Shown in pieces: positions 35,017 to 44,273 of a stretch of DNA of 64,000 nt. Within the stretch, counting starts at the first letter, position 1; the number at the start of each line of letters is the position of its first letter. The position numbers were made by a program, and so were the translations under genes. The stretch covers positions 3,102,999 through 3,166,998 of the forward strand of contig JALGQZ010000015.1 of NCBI GenBank assembly GCA_023105745.1. Direction: 5' to 3'. Source of the DNA: Austropuccinia psidii (Eukaryota > Basidiomycota > Pucciniomycetes > Pucciniales > Sphaerophragmiaceae). Below the pieces are notes generated by a model. It did no database searches and was not told where the DNA came from. It worked only from the letters and a program-made list of their open reading frames with translations.

Positions 35017-35482
35017 CTTGTCCCGCCACTCCTTGCTCCATAATCATCATCGATGATACGCCGGTCGGATCCCCCCATCCTCCTCCCCTCCCCCTTCTTC
35101 TTCACCAACTCCGCCATCTTCCCCGGAGCTCCCTCCCATTGCCCCCAAGAACCCAACCTCCTCCTCCCCCCCGGTGCCAAGCTCCTCTCATTCCCACGAT
35201 GACGCTCGCCAGGAATTCACCAACCTGTGCCTGACCCTAATGATTCCTTGAGCCATCGTCCACGAATTGATCAACCAAATCTTGTTGGAGCATCGCCGCT
35301 TGCTCCACATGATTCCTTTTGTGGATGCAGCTCATCAAAATGAGATTCATTGGGAATTCTGGGAGGAACTAAACTCCCTCCTTGCCCAGGAACTGCAGGC
35401 TTATCCAAAGGAGGACATACCCGGGATAGTCTCCAAATTCCAAAAAAATAATCTCATTGTTTCCACTTTTTATAATTTGTAA

Positions 35483-35860
35483 TACTTTTGTTTAAATAAA
35501 TTATTTGTATTCAATTATAATTATGTTCAATTTCTATTACATTCTTTGTTCACGTAAAATTTATTTATTTCCTCCTTAGAGAAAAACCCTGATTGTGTGA
35601 GAATTATTTTTGTAAGTGCCCCACCAAAAGTTTGAGTGAGTATTTGTTTGCGCGAACCTCTTTTTGCAAAAATGCACCAATAGGTGCCGTTACCGTCTCC
35701 TATATTTTCTTCTTCCATGGTTTAGAGCCATATCCTTTCTTAACTGTACAAAAGCAGGAGGTTCCCGCATGTGAGCAATCCAGTCCAGGTTTGTGAAACA
35801 TGGCCTTTCCTATGGTCACACGCTATTAATCTTACTCATGTATTGAATTGTTTAAATTGT
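35483..35860. other. Intergenic, no gene seen
   Basis: Downstream of the zinc-cluster gene: AT-rich start with AATAAATTATT-like polyadenylation context (about 35495), then unremarkable sequence. No ORF with a domain. Confidence 0.5.
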
Positions 35861-36263
35861 CTGGAACCTTCACAAGTGTAAGGATTGGCGTGTGACTTGT
35901 TGGGAGCCTGCACAGGCGTAAGGATTGGCGTGTGAAGTGTTGGGAGCCTGCACAGGCGTAAGAATTGGCGTGTGAATTCTCGGGATCCTGCACAGGCCAA
36001 GAAATTTTCAGCATTGTGGGCAACCTTCACAAGCGTAAGGATTGGCGTGTGAATCGTTGGAAGCCTTTACAGGCACAAGGAATTTTTAGCATTTTTGGGA
36101 ACCTTCACAAGCGTAAGGATTGGCGTGTAAATTTTCGGGAGCCTGCACAGGCGTAAGGATTGGCGTGTGAAGCCTCGGCACCCCGCATAGGCATACGGAG
36201 CTTTTAGCATTGTCGGAACCTGCACAAGCATAAGGATTCGCATGTGAAGCATCGGCATCCTGG
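35861..36263 (+). repeat. Minisatellite 1 (about 40-bp units, core GCGTAAGGATTGGCGTGTGA)
   Basis: About nine imperfect units of roughly 40 bp, typically GGGAGCCTGCACAG followed by the core, with longer variant units carrying TTTTTAGCATT. The core CAAGCGTAAGGAT also builds minisatellite 2 at 41150-41550, in the same orientation. ORFs across it on both strands are repeat artefacts. Confidence 0.85.
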
Positions 36264-36287
36264 ACAATAGCAACAACCCAGGACAGA

Positions 36288-36311
36288 TGTATGGTGGCAT
36301 GCCACCGTACA
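36288..36311. repeat. 24-bp near-perfect palindrome, left of dioxygenase gene
   Basis: Arms TGTATGGTGG and CCACCGTACA around CATG; 11 of 12 base pairs match, the exception being a T/G position that a CpG transition would explain. It lies 25 bp right of minisatellite 1. Confidence 0.7.
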
Positions 36312-36436
36312 AAATCCACTTCACCCCTTTTTCATGTGAGACACCCCATCTCCCGCACTTGAAACCATCCAATCCTGGTGTATATTGTCCTCTGCCTTAC
36401 CCCACCATTATCTACCCAACACACATGCAAATCTCC

Positions 36437-37648
36437 TCATTCTTTGAATTGGCATGAGATTGTATTACCATCCCTGATTTGATAGCCCGCTCTCTCGCCA
36501 ATCTCATAATAGCCATGGCTTTTTTGCCGCATTGTTTTTGCTAACCTGCCTGAGCATTGTGCGGACATACCCACTAGTGTCGTGCTTTCGTTTTCCTGTG
36601 CTGGATCAGTATAATGAACAAATGTACTACTGGCCCACACTACCTGAATGAGCCCATGACATGCGGATAGATCAATCCAAAAATGCTCATTTGGGAAAAT
36701 CAATTTTCCCCCTGTACACTGCTTTGATGCATCTCTTTGAATTTGGCAAGTCCGCTTATCAGCTTGAAACCACCATCCCGAAGCATACAGCAATGCATCC
36801 TTATCAACATGAGGTGCATTTTTGAATCCATTCATTGTGAAAGCAAGTGCAGAAGCAAACTCAAATGCACCCTGATTTGCGGGCATATTGGCTTCATAGT
36901 TAACTTGATCAAAAGATGGAACCCCCAATGAATTGTAGAAATTTTGAATCTTCTCAAATAAATTATCCCCAACATATCGTAAGGATTGACCTAGAATGCA
37001 ACCCACCGAGCTAAGATTGGCACCTCGGTTCCGCCATTCATCTTTTGCGTTTTCAATTTTCCCAACACTTCCATACAGACCAAATTGTTCATTCTTTGTG
37101 GTGCATTTGCGCCACCCAACCGCGAAAATAGATCCCTCAAGTAATTCTCCATTGCTTGCAATCGGGTTAGTGAATCTCTTTTCGCGAAATAAGAATTGTG
37201 ATAATTCATCCCATTGATTGACCTCGACTTCACTCATTGTTGTGAATGGTCGGAATTCAACAAGGGCAATGAGTAATCCGGTTGAAGAGAAAATTGCCAC
37301 ACGGCCAAAGTGAATGCGTTTGATCTGATTGACATCCACAACCCTCCGAATTTCACTTGGGGTGATATTTGCTGATACTGGCATTGATATTTGTGCTGTT
37401 GGGTGAGAGGAGGAAAACAACCTATTCATTCGGGTTGTTTTGCGCTCATTTGTCTTTTGGGATCTCCCACTATTCCCGAGTGGTTGAGGGATCACTATGT
37501 GTTGAAGCACACAAGATATCAGATAATGCCAAGGAGCTTTCTTTGGCACACATCCTTTGACTTCCCTGTTGGAGCCCACATGACATTGGCACAATCTGAA
37601 CCAACTAAAGCCAATGTTCTTCGGTGGGGCCCAATGAGGGTGCCACAT
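36437..37648 (-). CDS. TET/JBP-like 2OG-Fe(II) dioxygenase
   Basis: An uninterrupted 403-codon minus-strand ORF, the longest in the window. From residue 100 it follows the rust Tet-like oxygenase family: RRVVDVNQIKRIHFGRVAIF, FRPFTTMSEVEVNQWDELSQ, LEGSIFAVGWRKCTTKNEQF. The metal site is H280-x-D282 (NAPHVDKDALLY) with the distal His most likely H345 (ASSTFVHYTDPAQ); CTGGKLIFPNEHFWIDLSAC lies between. The C-terminal Arg that binds 2-oxoglutarate is not certain; QCSGRLAKT has Gly where an Arg pair may be usual. The first ATG gives 403 residues; M74 (MNRLFSSSH) is an alternative start and I cannot choose from sequence. TET/JBP enzymes oxidise 5-methylcytosine (or thymine) in DNA in the nucleus. 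In basidiomycetes such genes are known to expand with KDZ transposons; here it sits within a Tnp2 element. Substrate and activity are inferred. Confidence 0.85.
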   Translation of the reverse strand: MWHPHWAPPKNIGFSWFRLCQCHVGSNREVKGCVPKKAPWHYLISCVLQHIVIPQPLGNSGRSQKTNERKTTRMNRLFSSSHPTAQISMPVSANITPSEIRRVVDVNQIKRIHFGRVAIFSSTGLLIALVEFRPFTTMSEVEVNQWDELSQFLFREKRFTNPIASNGELLEGSIFAVGWRKCTTKNEQFGLYGSVGKIENAKDEWRNRGANLSSVGCILGQSLRYVGDNLFEKIQNFYNSLGVPSFDQVNYEANMPANQGAFEFASALAFTMNGFKNAPHVDKDALLYASGWWFQADKRTCQIQRDASKQCTGGKLIFPNEHFWIDLSACHGLIQVVWASSTFVHYTDPAQENESTTLVGMSAQCSGRLAKTMRQKSHGYYEIGERAGYQIRDGNTISCQFKE

Positions 37649-38736
37649 AAATGTGGAAGCATATATATATATCTATATATATACACTGAGATTAAGCGAG
37701 CAACTCACACTTTCCTTCCTCAGCCCAACGCTTTCTTGCGAGTTCCCTTTTACGCTCTTTCCCTTTTTTCGTGAATGGCATGCTTTCAGAAGAAAATGAA
37801 ATGAAACCGAATGATTACTGATTTATTAGTATCACCTAAATTGAGTTGCAGTTGATGATTCTTTTTTAATTGCGGCTAAAAAGAAAGATCACACCTGACC
37901 TTTGCAAATTCGCAATCTCAAATACCTGAACCTGAAAATTGCAGTGGATAGTGCATTATCCAATTTTACATATTTATGTTCCCATGCAATCACTTTCCAA
38001 TCCAACCATTTGGAATATGGCAAGCACACGCAAATGCAATATGCATCCTGCTGCAAATCCCTAGCTATCCTAGTCCTCTTGAAAGACACAGGAACATTTG
38101 GCCTATTATGGGCTGGCGGGAAGTGATAAACGCGACTTCCCGCAATGCCCCCGCCTGTTCTACTTGCGGGCACAACGAATGACTCAGCTTGCGTCTTGTC
38201 GCAGTCTTTGCAATGATGTACGGAGGCATGCCGCCGTACAATTACTATTGGTACTCAGACTGTGGCATCCGGGCAGTAGTAGGATTGGAAGTCATGATTA
38301 TTAAATTCATAAATCACTTTGCAAAACTCAATTACAATCTATCTAGTACAAAGCTAATCTAAAACGGGTCAATCCTGGTTGTGAGTTTAGCTGACCTTGG
38401 TACAGTCAAGGTGACCTCATCACTTGAACCAAGACCGCGTTTCGCCACCCAGGCATCACCAAAGTCTAATAATAAGCATTGTGCAAATTTAAATCTAAGA
38501 GGTACAGTGGGGTTAAAAGATTCTGATGAGAAGAAACTTTTATTCAGTAAATTACATATATACTTATTAGTACGTAGCCACACTGGCTCTACTAGATTTT
38601 TACCCTCTGAAAGTTATTCAGAAATTTCAATTAGTGATAAAGCCCCTTTAACTGAGCTTGTTCTCCAGTCATCTGAGCATACCATCAAACCACAAACCCC
38701 CGCCGCACAGAATGCCGCTAATATACCATAGCAAAT
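37649..38736. other. Region upstream of dioxygenase gene
   Basis: About 1.1 kb with no supported gene. It holds an AT dinucleotide run (37659-37682) close to the dioxygenase start, a palindrome at 38217-38240, and the 3' flank of the unknown gene. Small ORFs have no domain. The dioxygenase promoter should lie here. Confidence 0.5.
38217..38240. repeat. 24-bp near-perfect palindrome, right of dioxygenase gene
   Basis: Arms TGTACGGAGG and CCGCCGTACA around CATG, 11 of 12 pairs matching. It is the same design as 36288-36311, so the dioxygenase gene is bracketed by two copies. Confidence 0.7.
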
Positions 38737-40596
38737 TCAATTTATTCCGAGATTCTTGTGACACGCCAAAAGATCTTTGATGGCCTCATTTTTTTTTGAG
38801 TTTGTGAGTTTGCTTTTGATGCCATTAACTTTGACCTTTGTATGTGCACGTACCATGTTGTACGCAATCATCAAATGGATAACTGTATCCCTTAGATCCT
38901 CCAGGTTCTTGTGCGGCTTTGTGGATATCTCATTGTCAGCCCCACCACCTTCAATGCTGAGTTGGGTTGCACGTTGCTTCGATTTACTCAAGAAGGAGGC
39001 AAGGTATTCAACTGCCCCCCGTTTGAGTCCAAGAGGATTGGTCGAATTTGATGTTGGTGCAACATATGGTTTGGGTGCAATCACATCGTATGAGACTAAA
39101 CTAATGGATTCAAACATAACATTTTCCCAAAAATGTTTAACTGGATTGCTGGGGTAAAGAAGGCTCTGAACCATTTTGAAGAAGGAGTGTTCATATTTTG
39201 GGAGATTCTCTGGAGGTTTAGCTGATTCCTTCATCAATTTGAGATTCCAAATGTTGTGATCAAAAAACGCTTCTGTTTCTGTTGGCTTAAAAACATCTAA
39301 CCCTGTATATTGCAATTTATATCACCAGTCAACAGCCAATAATCATGTATCATGCACAAAGATCAAACTCACCTGCCATATCAAGGTCCTCCAGCCAGGC
39401 CGACATTTTAAGCTCTCGGTTACTGATCACCTTAATACCAACGGGCAGGAATGTATGAGCATCTTTTGTTGGTAAATTGTCCCATCAATTTTTGTAAATA
39501 CTATTGATATTATCAAGCCCCCTTTTCCATGATTGTTGAGTAATATTGGAATGATAATTCAAAATGCCTGCAAACTCTTCCATGCGGGATAAAAATATTC
39601 CTTGAAAATTAGCAGACAATGACACTTCAGGCTCAGGGTCAGGAACTATATCAGTCATATCTCGTCCTATTGTATCATGTTTAATTGTTTCCCTTTCTTG
39701 AAAGGCTTGAATATTCTGAGGAGAGGTGGGAGGGGTTGCATCATGCATTGTTTCATTGGGTATTGGGTGGCTTTCAGTATGTGGAGCTTCATCATGGATT
39801 GTTTCATTGAGTATTGGGGGGGGGTTCAGTATGCAGAGGTTGATTATCAATATGGTCTCCTTCAACATTGATAATTTCATTACCTTGATCCCAAGAATGA
39901 TTTGCGGCTTCAAAGGTACGGCGTTTTTTGTTTGTTTTTTTGGTGGCATGTATATTTGGTCTTTTTCCTAATCCTTTTCCTGGGAAGCCAATTACGACTC
40001 AAGATCCTTCAGGTAGAGATTATCCCACCTCCACACCTGCCCATATATTGTAAGCAGCTATTTTTATCACTTTTGTTTTGAATTAGTAATGGACTTCAGG
40101 TTCAAATCCATTTTGAGCAGGCTCATGGCTTCAGCAATCTTTTGACGCACATAATCAGGAATTTTACTATCATTTTGAATTTTTTCGAGCCTTGGGATTG
40201 TTTGAGCAATGTTGGAGACAAATTGTTCCTTGGATATAATTTCCACCTCCCCACTGAAAATTACATCATCTTGCCCATCATCTTCTGTCGGTGCACAAGG
40301 TTCAACAGTCTTTTCCTTCTCATAACTTTTAAAATTCGGTTTCTGAGAGCTTAGAGGCTGACCTGAAATAAAGGCTATGACACAATATCAGGTTTTGGGA
40401 GATTATAAATATTCAAGATGGATGCATACTCACATTCCGGAAGAACTGGTGGATCTTGATTATCTTCATGTGACTGGCTCTCTACTTCAATGCCTAATTC
40501 ACGACTACTGGCAATATCAGAGATTTCACTTCCACTCTCTGGGGCTGAAGTTGGTCGTTCATTGAATTCAGTTGAATTTCCCGGGGTTTGGGCCAT
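38737..40596 (-). pseudogene. Unknown multi-exon gene of element A
   Basis: ATG 40596 (MAQTPGNSTEFNERPTSAPE). Intron 40363-40433 (GTGAGT...TTTCAG) joins LPEC to QPLSSQKPNF in frame, and exon 2 runs to TGA 40067-40069. Further coding-like sequence follows: KRPNIHATKKTNKKRR in one frame, then ILNETIHDEAPHTESHPIPN in the next. The frame change falls at a 9-base G run (39816-39824; C9 in the coding strand). An internal 45-bp repeat has 8 bases at the matching place, so +1 slippage is likely. TGA 39485-39487 (at a Trp position) precedes KDAHTFLPVGIKVISNRELK; a second intron ends at the GLDVFKPTETEAFFDHNIWN exon (38737-39315), which is open to its stop. No known domain; acidic and Pro-rich N-terminal half, more ordered C-terminal half. 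It lies on the same strand as the dioxygenase. Function unknown. Confidence 0.6.
40363..40433 (-). other. Intron 1 of unknown gene
   Basis: Minus-strand GTGAGT donor and CTTTATTTCAG acceptor, 71 nt; frame preserved across it. Confidence 0.65.
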
Positions 40597-41149
40597 AGCG
40601 GAGGTAGTTTATTAAGCAAATGGATGGTGACGAGTTGATTGATAACTTGTTTGAAAATTTTGAATAAAAAGATCCAAATTGAAGAAAAAAGGTGCAAGTA
40701 AAATAATTGCATTTGCAAAATGCAATTTGTCGGGAAATTGAAGGAGGCGATGTTTTGCAAATTATTTCATATCATGCAAATGAAATCACTTCCCTGTGAG
40801 ACATTGAATAAAGTTGACTAGTGAGAAACCTACTAAAGTCAACTTTTGAACTATTCAACACTCATGACGTAAGGACTAAGCAAAGTGTTCCATTTGAATG
40901 ATATGAAATAAAATGGTTTTGTTGGAGAAACAGGAGACACAATTCTTGTCTTAAATAGTCCACTTATTAGGTTTTAATTTGTGAGTCTCATGATTTAAAC
41001 CCTAACCACAACATTGTGAATATACTGACCAATTTCCCCTTAGGTTCTGTTTGCAGAGGAGGCCACTCAACAAATTTCAGCGATGGCGTCCATTGTGTAC
41101 GCCAACAAGCCACCGTACACTATGGATGTAGTACGGAAGCGTAATGATG
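40597..41149. other. Upstream region of unknown gene
   Basis: AT-rich sequence without a supported ORF, holding the presumed promoter. At 41096-41119 is a degenerate 24-bp relative of the palindromes: the outer six pairs match (TGTACG...CGTACA) and the right arm CCACCGTACA is intact. Minisatellite 2 begins just after it. Confidence 0.45.
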
Positions 41150-41550
41150 ATAAGCAGGGTCGGGAGGATGTCAGGAGGGCACTACACAAGCATAAGGATA
41201 AGTGGTGTTGGGAGGGCACTACACAAGCGTAAGGATAAGTGGTGTCGGGAGCATGTTGGGAGGGCACTCCGCCAGCGTAAGGATGTTAAGCAGTGTCGGG
41301 AGGGCACTACACAAGCGTAAGGATAAGCAGTGTCGGGAGCATGTCAGGAGGGCACTACACAAGCGTAAGGATAAGTGGTGTCGGGAGCATGTCGGGAGTG
41401 CACTCCGCGAGCGTAAGGATGGTAAGCAGTGTCGGGAGCATATCGAGACGGCACTTTCGCGAGCGTAAGGATAAATGATGTTGGGAGCATGTCAGGAGTG
41501 CACCTCGTGAGCATAAAGATGGTAAGGGCGGGGGTGTGAAAGCGTAAGGA
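41150..41550 (+). repeat. Minisatellite 2 (core CACAAGCGTAAGGATAAG)
   Basis: About nine imperfect units built from GTGTCGGGAGCATGTCAGGA, GGGCACTACACAAGCG and TAAGGATAAG. It shares the CAAGCGTAAGGAT core and orientation with minisatellite 1, 5 kb away. It is subterminal to the right end of element A. Confidence 0.85.
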
Positions 41551-41845
41551 GTGGTGAGGACGGAGATGGGGGGGCAGTGCCGCAGTCTCATCTGGAGGGC
41601 AGTGTGGGCTCGTAAGCATGCGAAGCATTGGGGCGGATTAGGTGGGGATGCGGAAGCCAATGAGGTGAATTTACCCAAACATTGTGAATAGTGTTGAAAT
41701 GGGTTTGGGCTTTGAGTGACATTCTCATGTGACACATGTGACGATTGACGTTGTCTTGACGCTGACGTGACGTGACCCACTAAATCCAGTGACTATAAAG
41801 TGACACTAACACGACTGAAGCAAGATTTTATACTGACAACGGTGC
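41551..41845. other. Right subterminal region of element A
   Basis: Mixed sequence ending in clustered TGACGT/ACGTCA words (41740-41780: CACATGTGACGATTGACGTT, TTGACGCTGACGTGACGTGA), comparable with the ACGTCAAG words inside the left terminus. Possible transposase or helper binding sites. Confidence 0.45.
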
Positions 41846-41892
41846 GACGTGAAGTCAATCGCCGACGATTGATGCGAGATTCTCCCTGGTGA
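41846..41892 (-). repeat. Right terminal inverted repeat of element A
   Basis: On the minus strand it starts CACCAGGGAGAAATCTCG and matches the left terminus at about 40 of 47 positions including one 1-nt indel. ATA follows at 41893-41895. Confidence 0.75.
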
Positions 41893-44273
41893 TAGTATAA
41901 AAGACAGATAGACTAGGCTAAGAAGAAGAAATAAGATAGTAGAAGTGTCACAGTAGTGTTCCAGAAGGTCAAGGAAAGATTAAAAAAGCTTTGCAAGGGT
42001 ATACTGTAATCAAGTTACAGTTACAGGACACCTAGTTACAGGAAACAACATGAAATCTACAATAAATTAGCCATAGAGATGAGGATTACAGGGTTTTCAA
42101 TTGAATACATAATCAATGACAGAATCAAAAGGAATAAGCTAGGATGACTAATCATTGAGAGGAGAATTCCAGTTCTCTAATTCATTACATAATAAATGAC
42201 ATGATCAATGAAATCATCAGAAAAAAACTCAATTGATTATGTAATCAATGATGTCATCAGCTACACAGCGCTAACCTGTACAACAAAAAGCCTGAGAGAA
42301 CATGAAAAATTCCAAGTTCCCTGTTTTTTACACTCCTATGGAGGCCCCAAAAACTATAAATAGAAATCCCTTGCCCCCAATTTCTTTTTTCCTCATGGCC
42401 TGGATAGAAGCTAATCACAAAAAAGTGACTTCCGGATATTTTTTCTAAGGGAAATCCCCTCCATCCATTCACATTATCCTAGGTTTTTAGGAATATGCAT
42501 TAGCTAGGCTCAGAAGTGAAGTTATGCCATCCCCCTTTATAAATTTTGCCCAGTAGCCAAGCCCAGTAGCACTTTCTGAGTGATTTTATAGTTAATAGTA
42601 GTTAAAATTTGATCTAACTTAATTAATAAACTCATCTCATTATTTCTTAGTAGATAAGCCCAGAAGCACTTTGTGTCACCAGGGCTCTTGTTGAAAGAAA
42701 AGAGTGGCCTGGCACTCAGGAATCAAGAACTCACTTGGAGGGCGCAAAAGAATAAAGAAATAACAAGAATTATATTTCCTTAAAGGGGAATAAGAGTAAG
42801 CACAAATATTCCAAAGATAAAAGAAAAAGGGAAGCCAAGGAACAAAGATAATAAAATAAAACCAAAGGCCACAGAGCCGACCAAATGAATCCTCAATTCA
42901 CTATTTTAACCTGCCAGAAAGAACAGTGGAATTAGTAAGGGATATCACCACCAATATCCACTGACAGGAAAAGAAGAAAAGGTGCAAAGTAATGACTTGA
43001 GATTATCAGTATTTACTTTAATAAATGAAAAGAAAATAGAGATAGAAATAAATCCAATATATTAATTAACTGGGGAAAAAGTCCCCAGGGAAGAAAAGGT
43101 GGAAAATATATGTGAAAAGTTGAAGACTGATCCTGGAGGGATGATCACCCAGCTGTATTGACTGTTTTGGGTCAATTAATATCTGGCCATATTGAGAATT
43201 GAACTGTGTTACTGAATTCCCACAGTGGAATATGAATTGGCCCAAAATGGCCAAGGCCATACAGGTTGCTTGAATACAGCCTGTATGGACCAATTGAGTT
43301 TTTCAAGGAATACTGAAGTACTTGATGCCTTGAAAGCTGATTGATCAACTGATAACCTCTTGAGATTACCCTTGGAATAATTCCAAAAAGAAAATACAAC
43401 CCAACTCCTGCAGGGCCAGGTGGTTGGGGTCCTTGAATAGTCTTCTGGTAGCCGCCAGGGATTGCAAGACTGAATGACTGAGAAGTCTTCCTTTTAAATG
43501 AGTGATGGATTTGGAGACTTCAATTTGAAAGACATAATTGGGGCCTGAAAACATCACCATTGGATTGCTGAGCAAAAATGGTGCACCACTCCTGGATCCT
43601 TTGGTGAAGGAGATGTCTTCCCCTGAATTGAGGGGAAGCTTTGCTGGACCTGAGCTTGTGGTCTCTGCGGATGCCAGAGGCGATGGGTTGAAAGTGGCCA
43701 AACTGTGGTTCTTGTCCAATTTGGGTCCTGGGGTCCTTTTTCGCCATTTTGGGATTGATAAGATAAGGGGACGAAATTGGCTCAGGTGGGCCCACTTGTG
43801 GTTTGGGACCCACCTCACCTTGGGGGCTGGTAGACTGCCCCCTTTTCTCCTTTTGGACTTATTAGATTTAGGCCAAGAGGGGTGTAAGAGTCCCATGGAC
43901 CATGGGCTGTAGAGGCTGTAGGGGGCCTAAATGGCCCAAAAAGCCATTTAGGCCATATACCCCATGTTCAAAGGGGTTGAGCCAAAGGACCTGGTAATGG
44001 CTAGGGGGTCAGAGGCCTCTGGAAGAAAAAATGGACCCCCAGGCCCAAAGCAAGGGTATTTGTCTGGGGATTCGTGAGGTGGAGAATTGGGCAAAAAGGC
44101 CAATGATAGCAGGATATGGTCAGAAGAAGGGTCATATGGCCCAAAGGCCATAAAACACTAAAATTGTCCAATTAGCCATAAAAACTGATGACATGGCCAA
44201 TCTTCCAGAAGATGGAATCAGGCTAGAGTTTCCATAAACACCCATTGGGGGGTGATTACACATGGTTATGACA
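41893..44273. repeat. LTR-like DNA, including 3' LTR of chromodomain Gypsy element (minus strand)
   Basis: The right part is the 3' LTR of the minus-strand chromodomain element: on that strand it starts TGTCATAACCATGTG at 44273, right after a GGTGGGGGGTAC purine-rich tract (44274-44288). Its far end was not found. Minus-strand ORFs at 43366-43896 are rich in Pro and Lys and lack domains. A + strand TATAAATAG (42355-42363), followed by a pyrimidine run, suggests another LTR promoter near 42100-42700. No gene called. Confidence 0.5.

Larger units (their letters stand above)
34111..35482 (+). pseudogene. Zn(II)2Cys6 zinc-cluster protein gene (four exons, decayed)
   Basis: The ATG frame from 34111 begins MLCTLCTKRGIPCICS and shows C3-X2-C6-X6-C13-X9-C23-X2-C26-X6-C33, the fungal binuclear zinc cluster spacing. 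A TGA at codon 27 (34189-34191) sits between C26 and C33 where Arg is expected (CGA to TGA). More TGA codons follow in exon 1. Exons 2-4 stay in phase with exon 1 through three clean introns (34553-34624, 34748-34822, 34949-35016). They encode a Pro/Ser/Glu-rich stretch including TPLQPTPGPSGTRWSEELFR and HEPEPEVVPTQSTEAPY. A frame slip occurs in the pyrimidine run near 35080, and TGA 35249-35251 precedes a conserved C-terminal part, ILLEHRRLLHMIPFVDAAH...EELNSLLAQELQAYP. It is probably a DNA-binding nuclear protein; its target is unknown. It is divergent from the helicase and lies within element A. Confidence 0.78.
18272..41892. mobile_element. Large Tnp2/CACTA-like DNA transposon with cargo genes (element A)
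   Basis: Bounded by inverted termini: left 18272-18317 begins CACCAGGGCGAATCTCG; right 41846-41892 reads CACCAGGGAGAAATCTCG on the minus strand. About 40 of 47 aligned positions match, and most differences are transitions. ATA flanks both ends. Contents are a Tnp2 transposase, a divergently transcribed partner gene, an SNF2 helicase, a Zn2Cys6 protein, a TET/JBP-like dioxygenase and an unknown gene. Two solo LTRs (25176-27084 and 28878-30307) are later insertions; removing them and their duplications leaves about 20.3 kb. Element B has the same left terminus followed by the same gene order (transposase -, partner +), so the termini belong with these genes. That the right terminus belongs to the same insertion event is inferred from orientation and the matching duplication. 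Confidence 0.75.

Noticed and set aside
35836..36372. ORFs across minisatellite 1
   Set aside because: Repeated peptide arises from tandem units in several frames and on both strands.
41067..41780. ORFs across minisatellite 2
   Set aside because: Same reason: multi-frame repeat artefacts.
42684..42691. CACCAGGG near 42684 as a further transposon terminus
   Set aside because: The following bases do not continue the GAATCTCG terminus and no partner is seen.
43366..43912. Long ORFs on both strands near 43.4-43.9 kb
   Set aside because: They overlap each other inside LTR sequence, are Pro/Lys/Gly-rich and show no domain.
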